Source: CAXMRP01 sp965216515
Lineage (GTDB): Bacteria > Pseudomonadota > Alphaproteobacteria > Rhizobiales > Afifellaceae
DNA length: 64,000 nt
Reading direction: 5' to 3'
Assembly (NCBI GenBank): GCA_965216515.1
Contig: OZ244173.1
Location: 1,550,001-1,614,000 of the forward strand
The notes beneath the pieces were generated by a model. The model searched no databases and had not been told where the DNA came from. It saw only the letters and a program-made list of their open reading frames with translations. The position numbers and the translations under genes were made by a program. Below, one piece after another: positions 50,322-58,432 of the stretch. Position 1 is the first letter of the stretch. Every line of letters starts with the position of its first letter.

Positions 50322-51412
50322 TGGCGAGCCTTCAACTGGCCAACGTCAACAAGTCGTTTGGCAATATCCAGGTCATCAGCGATGTCAGCCTCGCCATAGA
50401 GGATGGCGAGTTTGTCGTCTTCGTCGGCCCGTCCGGGTGCGGCAAGTCCACGCTGTTGCGCATGATCGCCGGCCTCGAAAACATCACCAGCGGCACACTC
50501 ACCATAGGCGGCCGGGATCTGACAAATGCCGAACCGCCGGACCGGCAGATTGCCATGGTATTTCAGTCCTATGCCCTCTATCCGCATATGAGTGTGCGCG
50601 GCAATCTCGGCTTTGCTCTGCGCATGTCCGGCATGTCGAAAGCCGAGGTTTCGGCAAAAGTCGAGCCGGTGACCGACATGCTCCAACTGCGGCCGCTGTT
50701 GGCGAGAAAGCCGTCCCAGCTTTCGGGTGGGCAACGGCAGCGGGTGGCAATCGGACGCGCCCTCGTTCGGTCTCCCCAGGTGTTTCTCTTTGACGAACCC
50801 CTATCCAATCTCGATGCCGAACTGCGTGTGCAAATGCGCGTTGAACTGGCGCAACTTCACAAGGAAATCGGCATCACGACGATCTATGTCACCCATGATC
50901 AGGTCGAGGCGATGACGCTGGCCCACCGGATCGTCGTCATTCGCGACGGCCGGATCGAGCAGATCGGCACACCACTGCAACTTTATGACGATCCGGACAG
51001 TCTTTTCGTCGCCGGATTCATCGGCTCGCCACGCATCAACGAAATCACCGCACGGATCGGCGAAATCCGCGAGAACGCCGTAACGCTCCATCTGCCCGGC
51101 GAAGCCCGGATCGACTATCCCCTTGCCGGCCAGGCCCTGCGTCCGGGCGATGAGTTAACCCTGACGATCCGCCCCGAACACCTGATCAAGAAGGACGAAG
51201 ACGGCAGCATCAAAATGCAGGTCGACTACTGGGAGCATTTGGGCGGTGTCTCCTACGCCTACGGATCGCTTGTCGATGGTCAGCGGATCATCCTCGAACA
51301 ACGGCTCGACCGATCGAGCGCCGGCCGCAAATCCCTGCCGCTGGCCATCGACCCGTCACGGGCATTTCTTTTCGATGCGGCGGGAAAACGGCTTCGCGCG
51401 ACAAGCCGCTAG
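50318..51412 (+). CDS. Sugar ABC transporter ATPase (UgpC/MalK type)
   Basis: 364 residues (the second ATG at 50321 is equally good). Walker A GPSGCGKSTLLRMIAGL, Q-loop FQSYALYPHMSV, signature LSGGQRQRVAIGRALV, Walker B FLFDEPLSNLDAELR, His-switch YVTHDQVEAMTLA. The TOBE domain (FIGSPRINEITARI, TIRPEHLIKK) is complete. It is the last gene of the RpiR operon and energises the 47060-48783 permeases. Confidence 0.95.
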   Translation: MMASLQLANVNKSFGNIQVISDVSLAIEDGEFVVFVGPSGCGKSTLLRMIAGLENITSGTLTIGGRDLTNAEPPDRQIAMVFQSYALYPHMSVRGNLGFALRMSGMSKAEVSAKVEPVTDMLQLRPLLARKPSQLSGGQRQRVAIGRALVRSPQVFLFDEPLSNLDAELRVQMRVELAQLHKEIGITTIYVTHDQVEAMTLAHRIVVIRDGRIEQIGTPLQLYDDPDSLFVAGFIGSPRINEITARIGEIRENAVTLHLPGEARIDYPLAGQALRPGDELTLTIRPEHLIKKDEDGSIKMQVDYWEHLGGVSYAYGSLVDGQRIILEQRLDRSSAGRKSLPLAIDPSRAFLFDAAGKRLRATSR

Positions 51413-51490
51413 ACGGGTCTGATATCAACGACACCGACGGCACCCGGTCATCCCGGCAAATGGGACCCGGTCGCCGGCGGGCGGACTGAT

Positions 51491-52282
51491 CTACTGCTCG
51501 ACATCCTCGTTTGTCAGCCAGTCGAAGATCGGTCCGATTTGCCCGGCAACCATGTCCCGTCCGGTTACGAGAGTTGTGCCGGCCTGTTCGGCCAGGCTCG
51601 CCAATCGGGTGGCCGGCGGATCGGACACGATATCGGCCACACAATCGGCGGCCGCCACTTGTTCTGCCGAAAACGGTGAAGGATCGCTCTTCGTCATGCC
51701 GAGCGGCGTGGCATTGATCAATATATCGAACCCGGTTGCAGCATCCCCGGCTGCGCCGTCGCCGACGGCATCGATGTCGGTGTCGGCCGACCCGGCCGCA
51801 AGTCGCCTGAGCTCTGCGGCGACCTTCCCGTGGCTCATCGCCGGATCGCGTACGGCCAGATGGCCACAACCCCGCGCCAGGATCGCATGGGCGATCGCCC
51901 TTCCCGCACCTCCGAAACCGGCCAGCGCAATGCGTGCGCCACCGATATCCCGGCCGGCTTCAGCCAGGGCCCTGACCAGAGCGATCCCGTCGAACTGCGC
52001 CCCGACAAGCGCGCCCGACGCGACCCGTTTGACGGCATTCACACTGCCGATCTGCAAAGCTGTTGTCGACATGCCGTCAAGATAGGGGAGGACATGCCGT
52101 TTGTGCGGCATCGTCACCAGCATCCCGTCGATGGCGGGATCACCGGCCGCGTCCCGCATGAACGCATCGAGATCGTCACCTTCCACATGCATCACATCGA
52201 CCTGGACGTCGATCCCCGCACGAACCATGCGCGCCTCCAGCAGGCGCGGCGTGCGCACGCTGTCGACAGGCGCGCCAATCAT
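51491..52282 (-). CDS. Shikimate-dehydrogenase-like oxidoreductase
   Basis: 263 residues from the ATG at 52282; the longer frame overlaps the ATPase gene antisense-fashion and is rejected. It has the AroE plan: GAPVDSVRTPRLLEARM at the substrate end, VTMPHKRHVLPYLD with the catalytic Lys61, QIGSVNAVKR, FDG with Asp98 in place of the usual NTD, and the NADP-loop LAGFGGAGRAIAHAILARG. It oxidises or reduces a cyclic hydroxy acid. Lying last in an ABC operon with an IclR regulator, it is a catabolic rather than a biosynthetic paralogue. Confidence 0.88.
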   Translation of the reverse strand: MIGAPVDSVRTPRLLEARMVRAGIDVQVDVMHVEGDDLDAFMRDAAGDPAIDGMLVTMPHKRHVLPYLDGMSTTALQIGSVNAVKRVASGALVGAQFDGIALVRALAEAGRDIGGARIALAGFGGAGRAIAHAILARGCGHLAVRDPAMSHGKVAAELRRLAAGSADTDIDAVGDGAAGDAATGFDILINATPLGMTKSDPSPFSAEQVAAADCVADIVSDPPATRLASLAEQAGTTLVTGRDMVAGQIGPIFDWLTNEDVEQ

Positions 52283-52313
52283 GACGTAGCGACGCCGGCG
52301 TTCCGCTCCCGGC

Positions 52314-53102
52314 TCAGGCAAACTTGTAGACACCGAGCTTCTTGAAGAGATTGTAGATGCGGTCGGCATACACGGAAAATTCCGGATATTCGCCGAGATA
52401 GGCAGGCCGCGGGCGCGGCAGATCGATGACGATTTCGTCGATGATGGTTCCGGGGCTTTTCGACATGACAAGCACGCGATCGCTCAACCCGATCGCCTCC
52501 TCGATGCTGTGCGTAATAAACAGAACCGTCTTGCGGGTATCGAGCCAGAGCATCTCCAGATCGTGTCGGATCTGGGTGCGGGTAATCGCATCCAACGCCC
52601 CGAAGGGTTCGTCCATCAGCAACATGGTGGGTTCATGCACCAGCGCCCGGGCAATCGACACCCGCTGACGCATGCCGCCGGAAAGCTGCCAGGGATAGCG
52701 GTCTTCGGCGCCGACCAGATCAAGTTTCTCGAAAAGCGCCCGGGCACGTTGGCGAATCTCCTTTGCATCCAGACCGCGGATTTCCTGCTGCAGCATCACA
52801 TTCTTGATGGCCGTGCGGAACTCCAGCAACAGATGATCCTGGAAGACAATACCGACCTCGGAGACCGCGCTGGTCAGCGGCTTGCGATCGATTTCCACCG
52901 TGCCGCTTGAGACCGGTTCCAGGCCCGAGACGGCGAGCAAAGTCGTGCTCTTGCCACAGCCGGAAGGGCCGATCAGGCTGACGAATTCGCCGGGCCCGAT
53001 ATCGAGATCGATCGGCCCCAGGGCGTGGTGCGCCGACGGGCCTTCGCCAAACACCTTGGTGATCCCCTTGGCGACGATCGAGGCGCCGGTGGTGCTGCGC
53101 AT
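52314..53102 (-). CDS. ABC transporter ATPase (SsuB/TauB/ThiZ type)
   Basis: 262 residues. Walker A LIGPSGCGKSTTLLAVSGLE, Q-loop IVFQDHLLLEFRTA, signature LSGGMRQRVSIARALVHEPT, Walker B LLMDEPFGALDAITR, His-switch LFITHSIEEAIGLSD. It is the nitrate/sulfonate/taurine-type ATPase without a TOBE domain, unlike the sugar ATPases. It is encoded 13 bp after the permease gene. Confidence 0.95.
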   Translation of the reverse strand: MRSTTGASIVAKGITKVFGEGPSAHHALGPIDLDIGPGEFVSLIGPSGCGKSTTLLAVSGLEPVSSGTVEIDRKPLTSAVSEVGIVFQDHLLLEFRTAIKNVMLQQEIRGLDAKEIRQRARALFEKLDLVGAEDRYPWQLSGGMRQRVSIARALVHEPTMLLMDEPFGALDAITRTQIRHDLEMLWLDTRKTVLFITHSIEEAIGLSDRVLVMSKSPGTIIDEIVIDLPRPRPAYLGEYPEFSVYADRIYNLFKKLGVYKFA

Positions 53103-53115
53103 AACCGCCGATCCC

Positions 53116-53970
53116 CTAGCGGCGGCGCCACGGCATCAATCGCCATTCGATGAGCGACATGCCGCTGTTGAATATCAGCGCCACGATCGCCACGGCGATC
53201 AGGCCGCTGAAAAGCAGGCCCATGTCCATGAAACTGGACGCCCGCATGATCAGGTATCCAAGGCCTTCATTCGATGCGATGAATTCGGCGATAATCACGC
53301 CTTCGACCGCTTTGACGATGCCGATCTTCATGCCGGCGACGATAAAGGACATGGATGCCGGTAGCCGCACATATCGAAAGGTCTGCCAGTCGGTCGCGCC
53401 CATGGATCGGGTGATATAGGTCAGGCGCGGGTCCATGGCGCGAAAGCCCGACATGGAATCGACCAGCACCGGAAAGAAACACATCAGGAAGACGATCAGC
53501 ACGCTGACCATCATGCTGACGCCAAACCATATGATCAGGATCGGCCCGATCACCGTTTTCGGCATGATGTTGAGAAAGACAATCACCGGGTAAAGCCCGC
53601 GTTCCAGCGGCGGCACCGAGACGATGACAAGACCCAGCGGAATGGCGATGGCGACACCAAGCACAAATCCGGAGAATATGGTGATCGACGTCGCCCAGGC
53701 GTGCGCGGCGATATCGGGAAAATCGGTATAGAGGCGAAAGACGAAGTCTGTCGGCTTGGGCGCCAGCCAAAGCGGAATGTCAAAAAATATGATCAGGCCT
53801 TCCCACAAACCCAGGAAGATTGCGACGGAGATGACCGCATAGGCAATCGAGCCGATCCAGCCGGCGCTTTTCGCCACACGATAGGCCGCCAACAACACCG
53901 AACCGCGGGCCGGATGATCCAGTCCTGCGGGTGCGCCGTCGTTCCGCGCGGACGTGTCTTGCGTGTCCAT
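53116..53970 (-). CDS. ABC transporter permease (SsuC/TauC type)
   Basis: 284 residues from the ATG at 53970. Six helices (for example IAYAVISVAIFLGLWEGLII). The EAA-type loop is seen near SMGATDWQTFRYVRLPASMS. It is one of two permeases of this system, so the transporter may use a heterodimeric membrane domain. Confidence 0.93.
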   Translation of the reverse strand: MDTQDTSARNDGAPAGLDHPARGSVLLAAYRVAKSAGWIGSIAYAVISVAIFLGLWEGLIIFFDIPLWLAPKPTDFVFRLYTDFPDIAAHAWATSITIFSGFVLGVAIAIPLGLVIVSVPPLERGLYPVIVFLNIMPKTVIGPILIIWFGVSMMVSVLIVFLMCFFPVLVDSMSGFRAMDPRLTYITRSMGATDWQTFRYVRLPASMSFIVAGMKIGIVKAVEGVIIAEFIASNEGLGYLIMRASSFMDMGLLFSGLIAVAIVALIFNSGMSLIEWRLMPWRRR

Positions 53971-53996
53971 GACAAGCCGGATGGAAAAGAAGCTAC

Positions 53997-54024
53997 GAGG
54001 GCAGGCGCCGGAGCGCCCGCCCTC
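53997..54024 (-). terminator. Hairpin after the NMT1-type binding-protein gene
   Basis: GAGGGC-A-GGCGC, loop CGGA, GCGCC-C-GCCCTC: an 11-bp stem with one mismatch, between the binding-protein stop (54040) and the permease start (53970). It has the same location and probably the same role as the hairpins at 37997 and 47008. Confidence 0.6.
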
Positions 54025-54039
54025 GCTTCCGCCCAACCG

Positions 54040-55038
54040 TCAAGGGCAAACCACCGGCTCTGTTGGGAGAACATCCAGAGAGTAGTAGTCCGTGATCGGC
54101 TTGGTGGTCGGAAACTCCATGGCCGTCGTCATGACGCCATAGGTGGTGTCCCAGGATTCAGGCGACGTGACACCGATATGGTCCCCCGCGCCGCCCGGGC
54201 AAACGGACGCAAAGCTGTAGGTGGCACTGGTCAGAAGCCCTTCCCGCGACTTTTCTGAGTCCGGAAAAATCTCCTTCAATGCGTCGACAGCCGCTTCCGG
54301 ATCATCCATGGCCGCCCGCCAGCCGCGCAAGGTGGCCCGGACGAACCTTTTGTAGAGGTCGGCATTTTCCGAGATCTTGTCCTCACGCGCGATCAGGCTG
54401 AGGCTGACGAGTGGTACGCCATGGTTGTAGAAGTACATGTTGCTTGCGGCGATTCCCTCCGCCGCCAGCGGCACAACCACGTTCTCCGGCGTTTCCGCGA
54501 CCGCATCCACGCCCCCCGATGTCAGCAAGCCGAGATTCGCATTCTGCGCCGCGGTGACGATTTCCACATCGCCCTCGTCAATCCCGTTCGCCTTCAGGAA
54601 GACGGACATTAAGGGCACCATGGCCGTGCCGGAGGCAACCGCCACCTTCTTGCCGACCAGATCCTTCGGTTCGGAAATGCCGGACGAATCCAGATAGGCA
54701 ATACCGAACTGGCCGGCCTTCCAGATCGTGGAGATGATCCGGATCGGCGCACCTTTCGATGCGACATTGAGCGCGGCGCCGGCATCGGCATAGCCCAGTT
54801 CCGCCTGGCCGCTGGCCACAAGCTGGGCGGCAACCGATGAGCCCCGCCCTTCCTCCAGGGTCACATCGAGATCTTCTTCTGCATAAAAGCCGGCCTTTTC
54901 AGCCATCGCAAAACCGAGATGGGCCGAATCGGCACGCCAGTTCATTGTCAGCGTGAGCTTGTCGGCAGCCTGCGCCGAACCCGCCAGGGCAAGCAGTGTC
55001 ACCGCAAGTGTGGCTGTGGATGACAGGAACTTGTTCAT
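54040..55038 (-). CDS. ABC transporter substrate-binding protein (NMT1/SsuA/ThiY type)
   Basis: 332 residues. Signal peptide LSSTATLAVTLLALAGSAQA, then LTLTMNWRADSAHLGFAMAE, where NW at the start of the mature protein is typical of the NMT1/THI5-like group. Further marks are GSSVAAQLVASGQAELGYAD and KDLVGKKVAVASGTAMVPLM. These proteins bind sulfonates, thiamine precursors, aromatic acids or similar compounds. The ligand cannot be read from the sequence. Confidence 0.92.
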   Translation of the reverse strand: MNKFLSSTATLAVTLLALAGSAQAADKLTLTMNWRADSAHLGFAMAEKAGFYAEEDLDVTLEEGRGSSVAAQLVASGQAELGYADAGAALNVASKGAPIRIISTIWKAGQFGIAYLDSSGISEPKDLVGKKVAVASGTAMVPLMSVFLKANGIDEGDVEIVTAAQNANLGLLTSGGVDAVAETPENVVVPLAAEGIAASNMYFYNHGVPLVSLSLIAREDKISENADLYKRFVRATLRGWRAAMDDPEAAVDALKEIFPDSEKSREGLLTSATYSFASVCPGGAGDHIGVTSPESWDTTYGVMTTAMEFPTTKPITDYYSLDVLPTEPVVCP

Positions 55039-55100
55039 GTTTCACTCCTTTGGTTTGTTATTGGGAACGGCGGTTGATTCGCCTTTGAAACAGGTTGCGG

Positions 55101-55853
55101 TCATCGTTGCCGCCACGGCAGGAGAAAGCGCTCGGCGACAATGACCGCGTAACTCAGGAGAACGCCGATGGCCGATCCGACAACCAAAGTGGCGAAAATC
55201 AGCGACGTGTCGGAATTGTCCATCGCCCGCAGCACGATATAGCCAAGTCCATTTCGCGAATTGAGCCATTCGACCACGATCACCACCGTGACCGCGACAA
55301 CAATGGTGATCTTGAAACCGGAAAAAATGCTTGGAGCGGCAGAAGGCAACTGGATTTTCCAGAAGGTCTGCCAGCCCGACGCGCCCATGGATCGGCTGAT
55401 GTGATACAGGCGCGGATCGACCGATTTGAACCCGGCGACACTGTCTACCAGGATCGGAAAGAAGGTGATGAGCGCCGTCAGCAGGACTTTCGGAAACGTG
55501 CTGTAACCGAACCACACGAGCATGAGGGGAGCCAGGGTGATTTTTGGAAGACCCTGGATAAAGATCACGAGCGGATAAAGAATCTGCTCCAGAAACCGCG
55601 AACGGGCGATCGCATATCCCAGCACGATTCCCGGGATCGCGCCGGCGATGAAACCATAGAAGATCAGCTTTGTCGTTATCGCGCCGTGGACCAGGAAGCG
55701 CTGGTACTCCAGGAATATTCGCGGCAGGAAATCCGACGGCCGCGGGAGAACGAACGGTTCGATCTGAAATCCCCGGACAACCGCCTCCCAGGCCAGAAGC
55801 AGACCGGCAAACCACAGGGCCGGCTCAAGCATGCGTCGAAACGTGCCCATCAT
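55101..55853 (-). CDS. ABC transporter permease (SsuC/TauC type)
   Basis: About 250 residues from the ATG at 55853 or 55850, which overlaps the IclR stop. Helices include ALWFAGLLLAWEAVVRGFQI. The docking loop is at SMGASGWQTFWKIQLPSAAP, very close to the sister permease SMGATDWQTFRYVRLPASMS. A gene pair with such similarity on either side of the binding-protein gene suggests a duplication that produced a heterodimer. Confidence 0.92.
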   Translation of the reverse strand: MMGTFRRMLEPALWFAGLLLAWEAVVRGFQIEPFVLPRPSDFLPRIFLEYQRFLVHGAITTKLIFYGFIAGAIPGIVLGYAIARSRFLEQILYPLVIFIQGLPKITLAPLMLVWFGYSTFPKVLLTALITFFPILVDSVAGFKSVDPRLYHISRSMGASGWQTFWKIQLPSAAPSIFSGFKITIVVAVTVVIVVEWLNSRNGLGYIVLRAMDNSDTSLIFATLVVGSAIGVLLSYAVIVAERFLLPWRQR

Positions 55854-56710
55854 GGCGCACCGCCCGTGGCCACGCGGTGACCGGTCGGCAGATCGCCTTC
55901 CCGCGGCCCCTGCCGCGGGCCGGCACCGCGCTGGCGGATACGCAGCGGCCATATGGCCGACAGCTCCCGGGCCGCCGTCGACAGATCCCGCGACAACGCC
56001 TCGAAGCGGTCGGTGGTAAGGCGCTGAATCGGACCGGCGACGCTAATGGTGCCGGCAACGCTGGCGTCCTCACCCTGGCTGGAGAAGAAGTGAACGGCGA
56101 GCGCAACCGTGCCGGCTTCGCCCTCATCGATCGCCGTGGCGTAGCCGCGTTCCCTGGTTTCGTCGAGATGCCGGCGCAGCTCGTCAACGTTCGATATCGC
56201 GCTCGGCCCCAAGGGGCGGGCGGCCTTGAAGCCGCGCGCGCAGACGATGCGCAGGGCCTCGCTTTCGGGCAGGGTCGCCAACCAGGCCTTTCCGTTGGCC
56301 GTGGCATGCAGGACCAGTTCCTGCCCCATGTCGGGGTCGTAGCGCAGTCCGGAGGTTGCGCCCTGGGCGCGCGCGACCCACACCAGATCCTCACCCTCGA
56401 CAATCGCCAGCCGGCAATATTCGCCGGCCCGCCGGGCCAGGTCGTCGAGTACGATCTGAACCACGTCCGGGACGGCCCGGGCATCGAGATTGCGGAAGGC
56501 AAGTGTGCTCAATCGCAGGGAAAGAGCGTATTTCTGGGACGCCTCGTCCTGCGTCACCCAGCCGCGGGCGAGGAGCGTCGCGAGGATTCGGTGTGTCGCG
56601 CTGTTTGGCAGTCCGACCCGATCGGCAAGTTCGACCAGTTCGACCGGCTCAGCCTCGCCGGCCAGGGCTTCCAGAAGTCCAAGGCAGCGCTCGACAGCAG
56701 CAACCGTCAT
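55850..56710 (-). CDS. IclR-family transcriptional regulator
   Basis: 286 residues: an N-terminal winged helix (VERCLGLLEALAGEAEPVEL, LPNSATHRILATLLARGWVT) and the IclR effector domain (RRAGEYCRLAIVEGEDLVWV, LHATANGKAWLATLPESEAL). It is the first gene of the transporter operon that runs down to 51491. A dyad in the divergent control region (56747-56761) is the likely operator. Confidence 0.93.
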   Translation of the reverse strand: MTVAAVERCLGLLEALAGEAEPVELVELADRVGLPNSATHRILATLLARGWVTQDEASQKYALSLRLSTLAFRNLDARAVPDVVQIVLDDLARRAGEYCRLAIVEGEDLVWVARAQGATSGLRYDPDMGQELVLHATANGKAWLATLPESEALRIVCARGFKAARPLGPSAISNVDELRRHLDETRERGYATAIDEGEAGTVALAVHFFSSQGEDASVAGTISVAGPIQRLTTDRFEALSRDLSTAARELSAIWPLRIRQRGAGPRQGPREGDLPTGHRVATGGAP

Positions 56711-56746
56711 GTGTCAGAAATCCTCCTGCCGGGAATGTTATAGAAA

Positions 56747-56761
56747 CCAATTCGAAATTGG
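56747..56761. promoter_or_regulatory. Candidate IclR operator
   Basis: CCAATTCGAAATTGG: 6-bp arms CCAATT and AATTGG around a 3-base centre, set in AT-rich sequence between the divergent IclR operon and the gene at 56820. The dyad lies about 37 bp from the IclR start and 59 bp from the divergent start, so one protein could control both directions. Confidence 0.6.
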
Positions 56762-56819
56762 AATAGGTTTTCAGAAATTACCGATGTGTTGATCCGGAAG
56801 GATGCCGGGGAGGTGGAAA

Positions 56820-57509
56820 ATGAGTCTTTTGGGCCGGGGAGCCGTCGCGATCTGGCACGACATCGCACCGCAGGGCAGGACTGAGTTCTATGCCTGGCAC
56901 GGCCGCGAGCACATGCCGGAGCGTGTGGGTATCCCAGGGTTCCGCCGGGGCCGCCGATACATCGCCATCGACGCCGATCTGGAGTTTTTCAATCTTTATG
57001 AAACCGACTCGCCCGCCGTCCTGACCGGCGGGGACTATAAAGCCCGCCTCGATGCGCCAACGCCCTGGACCCGGGCCACCGTGAAGCACTTTCGTCGCGT
57101 CGCCCGCTCCCTGTGTGGTGTTGCCCTGTCAAACGGGTCCGCGCAGGGTGGTCTTGTGGCCACCTGGCGTTACGACCTGCCAGACGCGGCCCCGGATGCT
57201 CACATCGCGGAAATAGGGGATCTGATGCGGGACATCCTGTCCTGCGAAAGCGTGGCCGGCGCCCATTTGCTGATCGCCGACACCGCTGCCAGTTCTCTCA
57301 TGAACGCTGAAGAAAAGGCCCGTGGCACGCGCAACGACATCCCGGGGAGCGTTCTTCTCGTCGAAGGATGGGGCGACACGTCCGCATTCGCCGACGAGTG
57401 TCGCGCCGTCCTGTCGCCCGAAGCGCTGACATCCACCGGCGCGTCCGGGCATCTTCAGCCGGGTATCTACCAGCTTCAGGCAACAGTCGCCGAAACGGAT
57501 GTGAATTAG
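56820..57509 (+). CDS. Hypothetical protein, probably a tandem ferredoxin-like (EthD/DUF4286-type) dimer fold
   Basis: 229 residues from the ATG at 56820 (GGAGG 6 bp ahead). The start MSLLGRGAVAIWHDIAPQGR, the WHGREHMPERVGIPGFRRGR helix-strand segment, and LEFFNLYETDSPAVLTGGDY look like the first of two alpha/beta barrel-like domains; FRRVARSLCGVALSNG begins the second half. Such proteins bind small organic ligands. It is divergent from the IclR operon and shares its control region, so it probably belongs to the same catabolic route. Confidence 0.7.
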   Translation: MSLLGRGAVAIWHDIAPQGRTEFYAWHGREHMPERVGIPGFRRGRRYIAIDADLEFFNLYETDSPAVLTGGDYKARLDAPTPWTRATVKHFRRVARSLCGVALSNGSAQGGLVATWRYDLPDAAPDAHIAEIGDLMRDILSCESVAGAHLLIADTAASSLMNAEEKARGTRNDIPGSVLLVEGWGDTSAFADECRAVLSPEALTSTGASGHLQPGIYQLQATVAETDVN

Positions 57510-57755
57510 ACCGTCAGAACCGGGACAGTCTCTGGCCAGCACAGATACACCCGGGCAGGACCGGCCAGCCGCAGCCGCAGCCGCAGCCGTTCGCGGTTCC
57601 GCGGCCGGCCTGCGGGCGCAACCGATATCCCGGACGCAATTCCCGCAGGTCATGACTGTGGCTTCGCTGACGAGTGTGACGGAACGGCGTGACCACCTCC
57701 CCGCCGCGAACGGAATACCGCCACCTGTCATGCTGTCGCGGCGCACACCGGATAA
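57510..57755. other. Intergenic sequence upstream of the sigma-54 control region
   Basis: No gene is seen. A short repeat GCAGCCGCAGCCGCAGCCG lies at about 57570-57589, and CTGTCATGCTGTC at 57725-57737 may be a third, weaker copy of the dyad half-sites found just downstream. Confidence 0.35.
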
Positions 57756-57839
57756 CTGACATTTTGTCAGGCCTAACAAATCCCTAACATTCAGGCACTT
57801 GGCAGGAATCGCGCACCCATCGACCTGTCAAATTGTCAG
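57756..57839. promoter_or_regulatory. Two dyads, probable enhancer-binding sites for a sigma-54 activator
   Basis: CTGACATTTTGTCAG at 57756-57770 is a perfect 15-bp dyad (CTGACA, 3-base centre, TGTCAG). CTGTCAAATTGTCAG at 57825-57839 is the same dyad with one changed base. Their centres are 69 bp apart and lie about 118 and 187 bp upstream of the expected start of the sigma-54 promoter, the usual place for activator sites. No activator gene is present in the window. Confidence 0.75.
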
Positions 57840-57922
57840 GTCATCGGCGGGCGGCAAATAGATCATGACAATGGCAAAAATAAATTGCTTTATTTTCAAT
57901 GGCTTAGACAGGATGCTGTTTA

Positions 57923-57940
57923 TTGGCACGCTTCTTGCTT
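57923..57940 (+). promoter_or_regulatory. Sigma-54 (-24/-12) promoter
   Basis: TTGGCACGCTTCTTGCTT matches the consensus TTGGCACR-N4-TTGCW at every conserved position. The start is expected near 57950, giving a leader of about 60 nt to the GTG at 58010. Such promoters need an ATP-driven activator bound upstream, which the dyads at 57756-57839 can supply. Confidence 0.9.
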
Positions 57941-58009
57941 GGTTATTGTGGCGGAAGTATGCGGTCGCCGGAACCGGTTTCCGGCGGGAAATCCTGAAGG
58001 GGGAATCCT

Positions 58010-58306
58010 GTGTCCTTACGAGCCCCGCTGTGCGTTGTAGCCTTGTTTGTATCGGGGATCACACATGCTTGGGCACAAGACACAATCATTGCCGGGATTG
58101 TCCCCGGTGAAAGGCCTGCCCAAGCACCGATTGTCACCGAATTCGACAAGGATGGCGCCTGGTACGATCAGGCGCTGGTAGGCATCGACCCTCCCTATCC
58201 CGGCAGTCTGCGTTTTCTTGAAGATCAAGCCAACTGGTACTCGCCGTTCTCAGCGCCCGGCATGACCGGTCCCTACGACATACGCGGGTGGCATGGGCAA
58301 GAATGA
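58010..58306 (+). CDS. Small exported protein of unknown function, first gene of the sigma-54 operon
   Basis: 98 residues from GTG at 58010 (AAGGGGGAATCC just ahead). Signal peptide MSLRAPLCVVALFVSGITHA followed by WAQ and DTIIAG. The mature part of about 75 residues has no Cys and is rich in Pro and aromatic residues (WYDQALVGIDPPYPGSLRFL, WYSPFSAPGMTGPYDIRGWH). It has no family I recognise. It lies 126 bp upstream of the Gly-Met repeat gene on the same transcript. Confidence 0.7.
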   Translation: MSLRAPLCVVALFVSGITHAWAQDTIIAGIVPGERPAQAPIVTEFDKDGAWYDQALVGIDPPYPGSLRFLEDQANWYSPFSAPGMTGPYDIRGWHGQE

Positions 58307-58432
58307 CAACCCGCATCTTCCGCCGAGAACCAAGCAATTTCCGGGCAATCTGGAAAGAACGCGGCCGTCGAACCGGTGTCAGGCCGGCGGTCTATCGAAA
58401 CCCCGAACAAGGGAACAGTTAGGAGCGATAAG

